From the NCBI RefSeq assembly GCF_900130065.1, contig NZ_FQXV01000010.1:107471-171470 (forward strand): a stretch of DNA of 64,000 nucleotides, in the 5' to 3' direction. Positions within the stretch are counted from its first letter, which is position 1, and every line of letters begins with the position of its first letter. Below the pieces are notes generated by a model. It saw only the letters and a program-made list of their open reading frames with translations, did no database searches and was not told where the DNA came from. The position numbers and the translations under genes were made by a program. This document shows positions 1 to 9,420 of this stretch, piece by piece. Source of the stretch: Sporobacter termitidis DSM 10068. Lineage in GTDB: Bacteria; Bacillota; Clostridia; Oscillospirales; Oscillospiraceae.

Positions 1-3000
1 GAGACAGGCTCAAGCGCGGCTGAATGTCCGGGGAATTCGGTTTTGCCACTATGCGTGACTCTGAACATCCATCCACTGTCAGGTCCCTCGTCAAACTCGC
101 CCAATACGTCAATGGTCTTGACATACACGCCGTACTGCGTATTCAGGTTCGCGTCGATATCCCTGCCTGTTTTTACAAGCAGACTGTACGCCGTTTCTCC
201 GGGTTCTATCTCAATTTTCGTTTTTGGACAGCTTGTAAAGGGCAGCTTGCTAACGGTCGTACCGCCTATAGGCCCCGCAATACTTATATACGCCGTTTTC
301 GTATGGGGTGTTGTGCCGGAACCCGGATTTGTAGCCTTTACAACTACATTGAATACTTTCTCGTACTCTTCCGAAGCGTTTAAACTGACCTTTGCCGTTA
401 GCTTCACTTTGATATCATCGCTCACGTTCCTCGTGACATTGCCATCGAGATCGATAGTCGGAAGCTTATCCGAGTACCACGTAACCGTGGTGCCGAAAAG
501 TCCGGCTTTAGGCATGGAAATATTACCTGTGACATTGCCGGAAGCGTCGACAGCTCCTCCGACTACCAACGCCTGCGCCGCGTCATAGGCCAGATGATCG
601 TCGAGCGCCATCCCGGATGGAAGCGTGCCTGTATCCGCGCAGTATTTGAATGTCAGTTCCGCGCCTTCCTCCGGTTTGCCGCTTAAATCGACCACGAGCG
701 TCTGTCCGTCATAGCAGTACCAGGCGCCGTTTCCGGACGCTTTAAGTCCGCCGATCTCCGTGACCGCGCCGCCACTCGCCGTCTGGCTGAAGCTGTTTTC
801 TCGCGCCGCCTGCTGCAGGAGTTGCAAATAGGTGCCGTCGCTGTTTACAAAAACAGTGTCAAGAATCGTCTCACGCGCTGCGTCGCCATGCACCTGAACG
901 GATATCGACCCCGCCGGCTTGAGATTTTTCAGAGCGTCGCGCAGGGTAAAGTACGCCTCGCCGTAACCGTAGTCCGCGTCCTTGAATTTTGCGGCCGCAG
1001 TATAAGCCGCCTTGAGCTCCGCGAAAGTTTTCGCCGTGTAGGCCCTGCCGTCGCTCTCAGCCTTGGGTTCCGCCTCCGCTAAAAGTGCGGCGAGCTTATC
1101 TTTGGTCGCGCCGACGCCTGTCCATACGTTTTCGCCGTAATACAGGTCGCCGAAGGTGATGACCGGCTGCGTACTGTACGGAGGGGGCGCATCCTTAAAA
1201 ACATGGTTGTAGATCGCGTCAACGATACCCGTGCCGTCCGGCTGCAGCCATTCCGAATCATTTTGCAGGTCGAAGCCCATCACACCGGCATTGTTGAGGG
1301 ACACGCTTCCCAGCAGGAAGCAGCCGTTGCTCACCCAATATATGTAGCCGGCGGTATCGGGATTCACGACGATCAACCCATAATCATCGTTGTCCGGGTC
1401 TGTTATAATTTTAGAAATGGTGCTTGTTTTAAACCTGTTCAGATATTGGTCAAAGAATGCGGGATTTTCACGATAGTGCGTGCCTATCGGAACCATCGCC
1501 CAGCCCGCCAGATCAATCCCATAGGCAAACGAGTTTAACTGGCCGCATAGCTTGCCACCGACAGAGTTCTGTACATTGCCGTCCTTGCCGAAAAACAATT
1601 CCGGGGTCATCGCGCCGGTAGCGTCAAGCGCCATGGCGAGGAAAATCGGTTCTCCGTAACCGCCCCAGTTCAATTCGCCGGTAGCCTCGTAATTCTTGTA
1701 GATATACCCCATCATAGCGGAGACGTAATTAACACCCTGATAATTATAGGGGTTGTCCCCCTGCGCCAGGATCTGCAATATGACCGCGCCGTAGTCGGTG
1801 CCCGCCCACCCCAGTGTCTTCTTGTGATTTCTGACATTATAGGTATTGAAATTATACTTGTCATAATCGTCGCGCAATATCGCTTTTGCCGCCCAGGCCT
1901 CCCAATAGGCCCCGGTCAGGTTCCTGTGTGTGTTGTAGTATTCGCGCGCCTGATAGACCGCCTGGGTGACGATATCATCCGCCGCGACTATTTTCCCAAC
2001 GGTAACCTCAAAGGTTTTCGTACCGGCGCCCTCGCTGCCATAAGTCAAATCAGCGGTTAGCGTCACCTTTTGTTCCGACTCATTTTTAGTGACGATACCG
2101 CTGTCGCTGATTATAGTTGAATTGGATGTTGACCATGAAATAGCGCTCCCGTTATCACCTGTATCCGGCAATGTAAAGTCCCCGGTCACGAAAAGCGGGA
2201 TCGTCAGCGCCCTGATATCGGCGTTTACAATCATTTGCTCGCCCAAAACGGCGGGCAGCACGGTCACGTAGAAGTCCTTTGATTCCGCCGCGCCGCCATA
2301 AGCCGCGGTAGCCGTCAGCTTTACGGTAATCTCCTGTTCCCCCGCCGACAGGCTTACGACCGCGCCTGTATCGGAGTTGACAGCCTCTTCGTTGGAGGAC
2401 GTCCACGCGATGGCGCTGCCGTACTGTCCTTTTGACGGAAGCGTCAGATTTGACGACGCCGTTTCCGGCAGGCTGATCGCGTCCAGATCCCAAAGCACGG
2501 TATCCATGTCGCTCAAATCCGCGTCAAAGGTCAGCGTCGCCATGATGGCGCTGCCTCTGATGTAATCGCCCAGCGCGATCGCGGCCCTGGCGGTCGACGC
2601 GGAGGCATACGAATCCCCTTGTGTAGAAAACTGCTTATATGTGCCATTTGCAATACGGCAGGCATCCAGTTTATCCAGCAAGCCCAGCTCTTCGATTTTA
2701 TCCTGCTGTCCGGCTGCCACCAGCGCGGAAATATACATACCCAAATACTCGCTATAGGTGCTGAAGCGGGTTTTTACGTTATTTATATTCGTAGCACTCA
2801 CAGTGCCTGTGATATTCTCACCCATAAACATTTTTTCAAGCGTGAACAGCAGTCCGTCCATTTCGCGCCTGGCCACGTCCTTGAGCGGCTCCGGGTCCCC
2901 CGCGCCGACAGTGACGATTGTGTCGTCATCCAGCCATCTGGACAGCAGCGCGACGCAGACCGACTGAACGAGTATTCTGGGAGCAATTGGGGGCATACCT

Positions 3001-3692
3001 GAAATGTTATAGGTATTTGAGGGCTCAAAAAAGCGGCCTCCATCAATAATCCAGGTTGTTCCGTTTGGAGCCCTGCTGTCTGTGAATTTGCTTAAAAACG
3101 CCTCTATCGCGGCGGTGCGGTTCTGCCTGCCGGTGTCGCCGTCCTTTGCCCAATAGGCGCCTCCATAGTACATCTCAAGCGCGAGTATGGCGTACAGATC
3201 GGTGGACCCCGCCCCGATTCCGGTCAGTGTGTTAGCGGGGTCAGCTTGTGTTGTATAGCGAAATGTGCCGTCCTCTTTCAGCGTGTCAAAGAGCGCGGCA
3301 ATCGCATCATGCGGCAAAGCGGAGCCGGTGTTCATGGATATCATCTTGAAGGTGCGCGGATTTTGCCCCATCGCCATCATATCAATGGCGGCCAGCGCAT
3401 CGGCAGCTCCGGTTGAGCCACCAGAAGCAGTATAAGCTGAGAATGTGCTGGCCCTGCTGTCCTTTTCATCATATGGCGTGGCGAAAGTGGCGCCTCCCAC
3501 GCTTTCGTCGCCCGTGAGGGAGCGTATGCCGAGCGCACTGAGCGGATGTGTCAATCCCGCCTTTTTATAAAACTCTATGAGGCTGTCCGCGTTCTCCTCC
3601 GGCGCGGCGGCCGCCAGCGCCGACGGCAGCACGGAGAACAACAGCAAAAACGCCAGCACAACAGACAAAGCTCTTTGTCCGATTTTTTTCAT
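1..3692 (-). CDS. Secreted toroid/Ig-like/DUF4430 protein, 3' end cut by window edge
   Basis: About 1,230 codons are open from ATG at 3692 to the left edge, so the C-terminus is missing. The start follows an AAGGAAGG ribosome site, and residues 1-30 are a classic signal peptide (MKKIGQRALSVVLAFLLLF). Two helix-rich segments (about residues 50-390 and 620-860) have the look of alpha/alpha-toroid (prenyltransferase/terpene-cyclase-like) regions. They are separated by atypical bacterial Ig-like repeats with the signature IAWTSSNEEAV / ISWSTSNSTI. A third Ig-like copy (VTWYSDKLPTIDLDGNV) precedes a DUF4430 domain whose core GPDSGWMFRVTHSG lies at the window edge. DUF4430 is the family related to the C-terminal domain of transcobalamin. 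The gene is second after riboswitch A. Toroid plus DUF4430 is the domain plan of intrinsic factor; that match is inferred by eye, not by a profile search. Confidence 0.8.
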   Translation of the reverse strand, partial: MKKIGQRALSVVLAFLLLFSVLPSALAAAAPEENADSLIEFYKKAGLTHPLSALGIRSLTGDESVGGATFATPYDEKDSRASTFSAYTASGGSTGAADALAAIDMMAMGQNPRTFKMISMNTGSALPHDAIAALFDTLKEDGTFRYTTQADPANTLTGIGAGSTDLYAILALEMYYGGAYWAKDGDTGRQNRTAAIEAFLSKFTDSRAPNGTTWIIDGGRFFEPSNTYNISGMPPIAPRILVQSVCVALLSRWLDDDTIVTVGAGDPEPLKDVARREMDGLLFTLEKMFMGENITGTVSATNINNVKTRFSTYSEYLGMYISALVAAGQQDKIEELGLLDKLDACRIANGTYKQFSTQGDSYASASTARAAIALGDYIRGSAIMATLTFDADLSDMDTVLWDLDAISLPETASSNLTLPSKGQYGSAIAWTSSNEEAVNSDTGAVVSLSAGEQEITVKLTATAAYGGAAESKDFYVTVLPAVLGEQMIVNADIRALTIPLFVTGDFTLPDTGDNGSAISWSTSNSTIISDSGIVTKNESEQKVTLTADLTYGSEGAGTKTFEVTVGKIVAADDIVTQAVYQAREYYNTHRNLTGAYWEAWAAKAILRDDYDKYNFNTYNVRNHKKTLGWAGTDYGAVILQILAQGDNPYNYQGVNYVSAMMGYIYKNYEATGELNWGGYGEPIFLAMALDATGAMTPELFFGKDGNVQNSVGGKLCGQLNSFAYGIDLAGWAMVPIGTHYRENPAFFDQYLNRFKTSTISKIITDPDNDDYGLIVVNPDTAGYIYWVSNGCFLLGSVSLNNAGVMGFDLQNDSEWLQPDGTGIVDAIYNHVFKDAPPPYSTQPVITFGDLYYGENVWTGVGATKDKLAALLAEAEPKAESDGRAYTAKTFAELKAAYTAAAKFKDADYGYGEAYFTLRDALKNLKPAGSISVQVHGDAARETILDTVFVNSDGTYLQLLQQAARENSFSQTASGGAVTEIGGLKASGNGAWYCYDGQTLVVDLSGKPEEGAELTFKYCADTGTLPSGMALDDHLAYDAAQALVVGGAVDASGNVTGNISMPKAGLFGTTVTWYSDKLPTIDLDGNVTRNVSDDIKVKLTAKVSLNASEEYEKVFNVVVKATNPGSGTTPHTKTAYISIAGPIGGTTVSKLPFTSCPKTKIEIEPGETAYSLLVKTGRDIDANLNTQYGVYVKTIDVLGEFDEGPDSGWMFRVTHSGKTEFPGHSAALEPV

Positions 3693-3885
3693 TTTAGTTT
3701 CCTTCCTTTTTCAGAGGTAAAAGGCATATCTGGAAATTGATAGATGTCCCACTAAACGGCTATTTTTCAACTATACCCCGTCAATATTTCTTGAACTAAA
3801 AACAATTAATCTTGCAAAATGATGTATTACAGGCTGAAAACCAGCTCGTCACTGGTCAATTTACCGATTTCCCAAAACGCTCTTA

Positions 3886-3926
3886 GTCCATAGGACAGGG
3901 CGGCAAAGCAGCCCTGTCCTATGGAC
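3886..3926 (-). terminator. Strong perfect hairpin between two DUF4430-type genes
   Basis: Two 16-base arms (GTCCATAGGACAGGGC and its complement) flank a 9-base loop. A second, weaker pair of arms (TGATACCG/CGGTATCA, 3928-3960) sits beside it. There is no U-run directly after the stem on the minus strand, so it may be a partial terminator or RNA-stability element between 3983-4687 and the next gene. The rest of 3693-3982 shows nothing else. Confidence 0.55.
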
Positions 3927-3982
3927 TTGATACCGTCTGATCTTTTATTTGCCGGTATCAATATGCTTGACTTGTGCCTTAG

Positions 3983-4687
3983 TTAACTGAGCTGCCATAA
4001 AAGCACATAGGGGCTTACATCAAAGACGATTTCCATGTCGTCCTCCAGCGTAAAGCTGGTAGCGTATGCGTCAATCTCCTTGAGCACCCCGCCCTGCGTA
4101 ATAGCGATGTTCCAGCCGGTTCCCGCATATACAGCATAGTTCACGCCGTCTACTGTGACGATTCCGTTCACCACATCATATTCTACGCCCTCTACTGTGA
4201 CCTTTTCGGGCGTATAGTAATTAAGCTCCTGCGGGTAGACATTGCTGATGTAGGCGCCGGGATCGCCAGCTACCGGATACGCGTCCCATCCGGCTGCTAT
4301 TTCATTATCATAGCCAATCCCATTCTCAAGAAACGCCACTAATATAGCGTCCAAAGCATTCGCCTCTCCGTCATGGGGACTGGGTACGTCATACGGGAGA
4401 TAGAACATATCCTGTAACCCGGCGTCAACCCACTCTTGAACGTATTCTATGTCGAGATCGAAGTCCCCGATGTAGAAATTGGCATTTGTAAAGCCGTTGC
4501 CCGTATAGACGTTGGTGGATTTGAGGATACCGTCTTCGCCCGGGGCTGTATCGCTGGTGAAATTGCCGTATGTAATCGATACCGAAACCGTTCCGGTCTG
4601 CGCCGGGGCCGCGAACGCGGTAGCGGAGAAGCTGAGCACCATGACCAGCACTAATGCGAGGGATAGAAACCTTTTTTTAGCTTTCAT
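3983..4687 (-). CDS. Small secreted DUF4430-like protein
   Basis: 234 residues starting at ATG 4687 behind GGAGGAAAGGACC. Residues 1-26 form a signal peptide ending FSATAFA-APA. The mature part is acidic. It has NALDAILVAFLENGI (the helix position of DUF4430) and near the end AGTGWNIAITQGG followed by FTLEDDMEIVFDV, which parallels the SGWMY...LKDGDVIEW core of DUF4430. I therefore read it as a divergent single-domain transcobalamin-C-terminal-like protein with no anchor. It is the first clear gene after riboswitch A and its terminator, so it should be made when cobalamin is scarce. It is similar in size and pattern to the 36234-36965 product, which also follows a B12 riboswitch. Confidence 0.7.
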   Translation of the reverse strand: MKAKKRFLSLALVLVMVLSFSATAFAAPAQTGTVSVSITYGNFTSDTAPGEDGILKSTNVYTGNGFTNANFYIGDFDLDIEYVQEWVDAGLQDMFYLPYDVPSPHDGEANALDAILVAFLENGIGYDNEIAAGWDAYPVAGDPGAYISNVYPQELNYYTPEKVTVEGVEYDVVNGIVTVDGVNYAVYAGTGWNIAITQGGVLKEIDAYATSFTLEDDMEIVFDVSPYVLLWQLS

Positions 4688-5127
4688 CGTTGGTCCTTTC
4701 CTCCTGCGTATTTATCGCAGGATAACACAATATCATTCCGTCCGGCCCCGCTATTGCAAACGCGCGTCCGGACGACTGCCGCGCGCTTGAGCCGTATGTA
4801 CTCGTCCTGGGAAAACCATTGTCGGGCATCACCCCCTCCTGATTTCCCCTGCCCGCCCATGTTCAGCGATTGGGTAGGCAAAGGCATTTCAGTGTCCGGG
4901 TATTTCCACCCGGATTTGCTGGGTAGTTCAGTGCGCACTAAACTCCGTTACCCTGTTTTAAGTGGGGGCTTGACCACTATATCCACTCAATCTGCCGGGG
5001 GTTTTCCCGCGGCCGGATTGTGAATACCTGATTTCCGCCGATCCGCCTGATAGGAAATGAAAATGCGTATGCAATACCAAGCATGGCCCATCTCCCGGCC
5101 GCGCACTCATAGGAGCAGGCACGCCGG
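4688..5127 (-). other. Leader between riboswitch A terminator and first gene
   Basis: No convincing gene. It contains two short hairpins on the minus strand (CCGGGTGGAAATACCCGG and AGTTTAGTGCGCACTGAACT) and an AGGAGGGGGTG sequence before an ATG at about 4843. That ATG opens a 46-50-codon frame overlapping the start of 3983-4687. A second, 84-codon frame (4684-4938) ends in an ATGA overlap with the same gene. Either could be a translated leader; neither has recognisable features. Confidence 0.3.
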
Positions 5128-5177
5128 AAAAACAATAACGGCCGTGATAACCTGAACAAAAAGGTTATCACGGCCGT
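5128..5177 (-). terminator. Riboswitch A expression-platform terminator
   Basis: Perfect 15-base arms ACGGCCGTGATAACC / GGTTATCACGGCCGT with a 10-base loop, followed on the minus strand by TATTGTTTTTCC. It lies about 70 bases after the B12 box of riboswitch A, as expected for a transcription-attenuation OFF switch. Confidence 0.85.
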
Positions 5178-5239
5178 ATTCCCATGATTATTTCAACCAT
5201 AAACACAACCTATGCATAAAGCAAAGCTATGCTTATGTA

Positions 5240-5478
5240 TAACACTCCAGCTCGTCTTCCGACTTACGCAATTCCAGAAACCCGTCAGGGCCCCAACGTC
5301 TATACCTCAGCCTTCCCGGTACCGCTTACGCGGGGACCAGTGACCGGCTTTCGCCACGAGATATAGCCTCAATACGCTCACGGTGCCAATGTTTGGCATT
5401 TCAGCCGCCCACGTCCCGGATTTTCACCGGCTTCCATTTCACCACTCGCACGGCGTCACCATGACGTGGGCGCACATG
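5240..5478 (-). promoter_or_regulatory. Cobalamin riboswitch A
   Basis: Read on the minus strand it shows the conserved cobalamin-riboswitch elements in order: CCGGTGAAAATCCGG, then CACCGTGAGCG, AGCCGGTCACTGG, ACCGGGAAGGCTGAGG, and the 3' B12 box GTAAGTCGGAAGACGAGC at 5248-5268. It is followed by a strong terminator and then 3983-4687 and 1-3692. Cobalamin binding is expected to favour termination. Confidence 0.88.
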
Positions 5479-5593
5479 CTCGCGCAAAGAGTGTCATAAT
5501 ATTCAATTATTTCCCTGCTTTAATACTAAAACCACTTCATAATAAAGGCAACAGTTTTTAGAAAAAAAGAAAATAATTAGCTAATTCTATAAT

Positions 5594-5701
5594 TTATCGT
5601 TCAACTTTCCACGTAATACCAGCAAACATGACAATAAGCAAGCTGGGAAAAAAGGTGCCTTTCTTTTTCGCTAAGTGTAGGCAGTTTTCCTGTTCCGGCA
5701 T
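5594..5701 (-). CDS. Possible 35-residue small protein after the ECF gene
   Basis: ATG at 5701 has a near-consensus GGAGG seven bases upstream. A second ATG directly before it, at 5704, is also possible. The product is 35 residues: a charged N-terminus (MPEQENCLHLAKKKG) and a hydrophobic stretch (PSLLIVMFAGITW) that could insert in a membrane. It starts about 40 bases past the ECF fusion stop on the same strand. I recognise no family. The ribosome site is the main support; it may be a remnant. Confidence 0.35.
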   Translation of the reverse strand: MPEQENCLHLAKKKGTFFPSLLIVMFAGITWKVER

Positions 5702-5743
5702 CATATCACCTCCGTTTTTCACGCCTCGTTTATGGTACGAGCT

Positions 5744-8545
5744 TTAAACCAAACGGTCCGTCACTCGGGAATTCTTCATATTACTCGAGGGCAATTTGGA
5801 GCTGGTGGGCGGATTCAAGCCGCCGACCTGCTGATTGCAAATCGTCAGATCCGGGCGCTCGAGTCCCCGGCGGTTCTCTGTCCTCGCCTCCACCAGACCA
5901 TACTTGACCTTGATACGGTCGAGCTTTTCGAGCATCGGGCGGGAGAGGAACCACAGGAAAACGACGGTGGCCGCCGCGTGGACGAGATCAAACGGGAAGC
6001 CCTGAATATAGGCGGCCAGAAACATCGGCCACGTGGGATGGTCGTTGTACATGATGACAACGGACGGGTTCATCAGCCCGCCGTAAAAAACGATCACGGC
6101 CAGCCCCCCAAAGATGCACAGCGGCAGGCGGCTGCGGCGCAGAACGCCTTTCCGGAACAGAACCCCCGCCAAAAAGCCGATGAGACCCATGGCGAACATC
6201 TGCCACGGCGTCCACGGCCCCTGCCCATAGAGCATGTTCGAAACCAGCATCGTAACGGCGCCCACGAGAAAGCCGCTTTCGCCCCCGAACGCCACGCCGG
6301 CGATGATCACCATCGCCGCCACAGGCTTAAACTGCGGCAGCATGAAAAACGCCGCCCGGCCGGCCACGCCCAGGGCGCACAGGACGGCGATCACCACCAG
6401 CTCCCTCGCCTGCGGCCGGCGCCCCTCAAAGAGGAAAAAGAACGGCAGCATCGTCTCTATGACGATAAGCAGCGAAATGAAATAATACTTCCGGTCGCCC
6501 AGCCAGAGCACACCAACAAAAATCGTCAGCGGTACGGCGACGAGGATCATCGCGGCAGCGGCGGCGGTGCGCCTTGACAACCGCCGCTGCCCGACGGGGA
6601 CCTGCTCGTTGTCGATCGGCTTCTCGCCCCGGCGGTTGATGGCCGCCGACAGGATGGCGGCAACGGCGAGGAGAACGATGTACAGCCCCATCCTGTTTTG
6701 TCCCGTGAGCCACGGGATGTCCGGCTCCGACAGGGCGATATACGCCAGGACAAGCAGCGCGGCGCCCGAAATACCGGCCAGGACCTTCCGCCATAACGGC
6801 AGCTTTTCAAGCGTCTCCACGGGCGGCGCCGTCTCCGGCGCCGGCAGCGGAGCGTCATCCTCCGGCAGCGGCGGGGGCGGCGGGACAGCCCCGCCGCAGG
6901 CGATGATGACGTCCTCCGCCGTCACGGCGCTCGGCAGCAGATGACGCGCCATACGGCTGGAGGTCGTCGTGTAAAAGCTGTTGCCTGAGAAAAACGCGTG
7001 CGGGTCGGCCTCGGTGACGATGGCGCCGTCAAAGAACAGCGCGCAGCGGTGGGCGTGGCGCGCACAGAACTCGACGTCGTGACTGACCATGACGACGGCG
7101 ACGTCCCGGCGCAGGAGGCTTTGCAGGATTTCCGCGAAAACCTGCTTGAATTCCGCGTCCAGCCCTTTCGTCGGCTCGTCCAGCAGCAATATTTTCGGGT
7201 CCAGCAGCAAAACCTTCGCCAGCGCCGCCCGCTGCTGCTCCCCGCCGGAAAGGTCATAGGGGTGCCGCTCCAGGAGCTCCTCCAGCCGGCACAGACGGAC
7301 CACATAGGCCAGGCGCCTGTCCTGATCACCCGTTGAGAGCTTCCGGCCCTTTAAAATCTCCCGCAAATCCTCCCGCACCGTCTTCTTGACAAAAAGCGCC
7401 TGGGGATTCTGAGGCAGGACGCCGAGGAGCCCGTCAAACAGCGCGCCCCTCATTTCAAGCGCTTGCCCCTCGAACAGCACCCTGCCGCGGTATGGCCTGT
7501 TGATGCCGGAGAGGACGGACAGCGCCGTCGTTTTGCCGGTGCCGTTTCCCCCGAGGATGGCAAGCAGCTCACCCCGGTACGCTTTGAACGACAGGCCCCG
7601 CAGCACGTCCGGCGCGTCCTTTTCGTACTTGAACCACACGTCGTCCAGCGCAGCGGCGGGCATGCCGTCCCGTCCTCTGCCCGGTATCGCCGGAAAAACT
7701 TCTTTAAGCGGATGCGCCCTGGCGTAGCTGTCCAGCCATAACCGCCCCTCGCGCACCGTTACAGGGCATTTTTGATCATTCGGCACAGCGGCGTAAATGC
7801 GCATCGGCGTCGGCATGGCCAGGAACATCCCGTGGCCCCGCCCGCGCAGGCTCTCGCCGACCTCCGCCGGTGCGCCGTCGCAAAGAATTTTGCCGCAGTC
7901 CATGACAAGCACCCGGTCGCTCATGGGGAAAACCTCCTCCAGCCGGTGCTCCGTCATGATGACGGTCGTGCCCAGCTCTCGGTTGATCTTCCAAACCGTG
8001 GCGAGAAAGTCTGCCGCCGCGATAGGGTCCAGCTGGCTCGTGGGCTCGTCGAGAATCAGCACTGACGGCTGCATGGCCATGATGGACGCCAGATTGAGAA
8101 GCTGCTTTTGTCCGCCGGACAGCTCCGTCACGTTCTTGTAGAACCATGTCTGGATGCCGAAGAAGCTCGACATTTCGGCAACGCGCCCCCGGATCGTCGG
8201 GGTATCGCAGCCCAGGCTCTCCAGCCCGAAGGCCAGCTCGTGCCACACCTTGTCCGTCACGATCTGGTTGTCCGGGTTCTGCTGCACAAAGCCGATACGC
8301 GCGCTCTGCTCCCGTTGGTCAAGCGCCGTCAGCGGCCGGCCTTCAAAGAGTATTTCGCCGCCCAAGGTCCCGTGCGGGGCCAGCGCGGTTTTAAGCTGGC
8401 GCAGCAGCGTCGATTTCCCGCAGCCCGACGGACCCGCCAGAACAGCAAATTCGCCCTGCCTGACGGTGAAGGTCATGCCGTCCAGAGCTTTTTTTGCCTG
8501 CTCCGGATAGGAAAAGGTCAGGCCGCGGATTGTATAGCTGTCCAT
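5744..8545 (-). CDS. ECF transporter: two ATPases fused to an S component (A-A-S)
   Basis: 933 residues from ATG 8545 (GGAGG eight bases upstream; the 28-base overlap with EcfT supports coupling). The first ABC domain has Walker A GPSGCGKSTLL near residue 39, signature LSGGQKQLLN and Walker B VLILDEPTSQLD. The second has GGNGTGKTTALS, LSGGEQQRAALAK and ILLLDEPTKGLD. After a Pro-rich linker come about eight membrane segments, the last part (from about ARELVVIAVLCALGVAGRAA) resembling a CbrT/ECF_trnsprt-type substrate-binding S protein. It energises uptake of a micronutrient. The operon's B12 riboswitch and DUF4430 neighbours argue for cobalamin or a precursor. The last 45-50 residues (after KYGLVE) are polar, low in family character, and could come from loss of the original stop codon. 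Confidence 0.85.
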   Translation of the reverse strand: MDSYTIRGLTFSYPEQAKKALDGMTFTVRQGEFAVLAGPSGCGKSTLLRQLKTALAPHGTLGGEILFEGRPLTALDQREQSARIGFVQQNPDNQIVTDKVWHELAFGLESLGCDTPTIRGRVAEMSSFFGIQTWFYKNVTELSGGQKQLLNLASIMAMQPSVLILDEPTSQLDPIAAADFLATVWKINRELGTTVIMTEHRLEEVFPMSDRVLVMDCGKILCDGAPAEVGESLRGRGHGMFLAMPTPMRIYAAVPNDQKCPVTVREGRLWLDSYARAHPLKEVFPAIPGRGRDGMPAAALDDVWFKYEKDAPDVLRGLSFKAYRGELLAILGGNGTGKTTALSVLSGINRPYRGRVLFEGQALEMRGALFDGLLGVLPQNPQALFVKKTVREDLREILKGRKLSTGDQDRRLAYVVRLCRLEELLERHPYDLSGGEQQRAALAKVLLLDPKILLLDEPTKGLDAEFKQVFAEILQSLLRRDVAVVMVSHDVEFCARHAHRCALFFDGAIVTEADPHAFFSGNSFYTTTSSRMARHLLPSAVTAEDVIIACGGAVPPPPPLPEDDAPLPAPETAPPVETLEKLPLWRKVLAGISGAALLVLAYIALSEPDIPWLTGQNRMGLYIVLLAVAAILSAAINRRGEKPIDNEQVPVGQRRLSRRTAAAAAMILVAVPLTIFVGVLWLGDRKYYFISLLIVIETMLPFFFLFEGRRPQARELVVIAVLCALGVAGRAAFFMLPQFKPVAAMVIIAGVAFGGESGFLVGAVTMLVSNMLYGQGPWTPWQMFAMGLIGFLAGVLFRKGVLRRSRLPLCIFGGLAVIVFYGGLMNPSVVIMYNDHPTWPMFLAAYIQGFPFDLVHAAATVVFLWFLSRPMLEKLDRIKVKYGLVEARTENRRGLERPDLTICNQQVGGLNPPTSSKLPSSNMKNSRVTDRLV

Positions 8546-9414
8546 TTCTTGTCCTCCGTGATGTTGATGACGACCGGCGTAATGCACAGCGCCAAATAGG
8601 CGAGGAAAACGCTCAGGGGAAACGCGCCCGGGCCGACCCCCTTCATCGTCGGGTAATACCGCCATTTCAGGCCGCCGGCCAGGGCGCCGGCAACGACGCA
8701 GGCGCCGCACAGCAGCAGAAAGAGGAGCGCCGCCCGGTCCCGCTTGTCGAACCGGTAGATGGAAAACGCCGTGCGCCCAGGCAGGCCGTAGCCCCGGCTC
8801 TTCATGCTGTCCGCCGTCTCGATGGCGTTCTCCAGCACCCATGTGATCATGATGGACAGAATCGTCAGGCCGTTTTTCGCCCGCCGGAGGATACCCCCAT
8901 TGGATGCGTCGCGCCCCACGCACTTCTGCGCGTTGGAAACGACCTTGATCTGCGCTTTAAACTTCGGCACAAAGCGCAGCGTCATGGACAGCAGCAGCGA
9001 CATGGCCGGGATGACGCGCCCGAAGAGATACACAAATTTGTCCGACGTCATCACAGCGTTGTAGCAGGAAAACCACACGATCACGGCCACGAGCATGGCG
9101 GCCATGGCGATACCGTAGGTGATCGACTCCAGCGTCAGCGGGTTGCCGCCGGGCAGATACGCCAGTATCGTGCCCCCCTCATGGCTGAAGGCCGGGTTGA
9201 CGAGCGCCGCGAGCACGAACATCGGCAGCATGACAAGAAGATTGAAGCGCACGGCCTTCCGCCCATTTAAGTAAACCGAATACGCTATGGCGCACGAAAG
9301 CGATATACCGAGGCATACAGGGTGCGTAAACACCATCGAGAAAACAAGCACAAACCCGAAATACAGAAAGTTGATCAGCGGATGATAGCTGGAGAACGCA
9401 TCTTTGTTAGCCAT
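8518..9414 (-). CDS. ECF transporter transmembrane component EcfT
   Basis: 298 residues starting ATG 9414, six bases after the DUF4430 gene. It begins with DAFSSYHPLINFLYFG, the typical N-terminus of CbiQ/EcfT proteins. It has about five to six membrane helices, and the coupling region carries SMKSRGYGLPGRTAFSIY, the second Ala/Gly-Arg-Gly coupling-helix motif that docks on the ATPases. It is the scaffold that holds the S component on the two ATPases encoded by the next gene, which it overlaps. Confidence 0.9.
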   Translation of the reverse strand: MANKDAFSSYHPLINFLYFGFVLVFSMVFTHPVCLGISLSCAIAYSVYLNGRKAVRFNLLVMLPMFVLAALVNPAFSHEGGTILAYLPGGNPLTLESITYGIAMAAMLVAVIVWFSCYNAVMTSDKFVYLFGRVIPAMSLLLSMTLRFVPKFKAQIKVVSNAQKCVGRDASNGGILRRAKNGLTILSIMITWVLENAIETADSMKSRGYGLPGRTAFSIYRFDKRDRAALLFLLLCGACVVAGALAGGLKWRYYPTMKGVGPGAFPLSVFLAYLALCITPVVINITEDKKWTAIQSAA

Positions 9415-9420
9415 GCCGCC

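Noticed and set aside
4684..4938. 84-codon frame overlapping the start of the small DUF4430-like gene
   Set aside because: No clear ribosome site at its ATG and a different overlapping frame has a better one; kept only as part of the leader description.
5732..6577. Long plus-strand frames opposite the ECF fusion, adaptor and asnS genes
   Set aside because: They are mirror frames in GC-rich coding DNA with arginine/histidine/glutamine-rich, motif-free products; the minus or plus partner genes have full family motifs.
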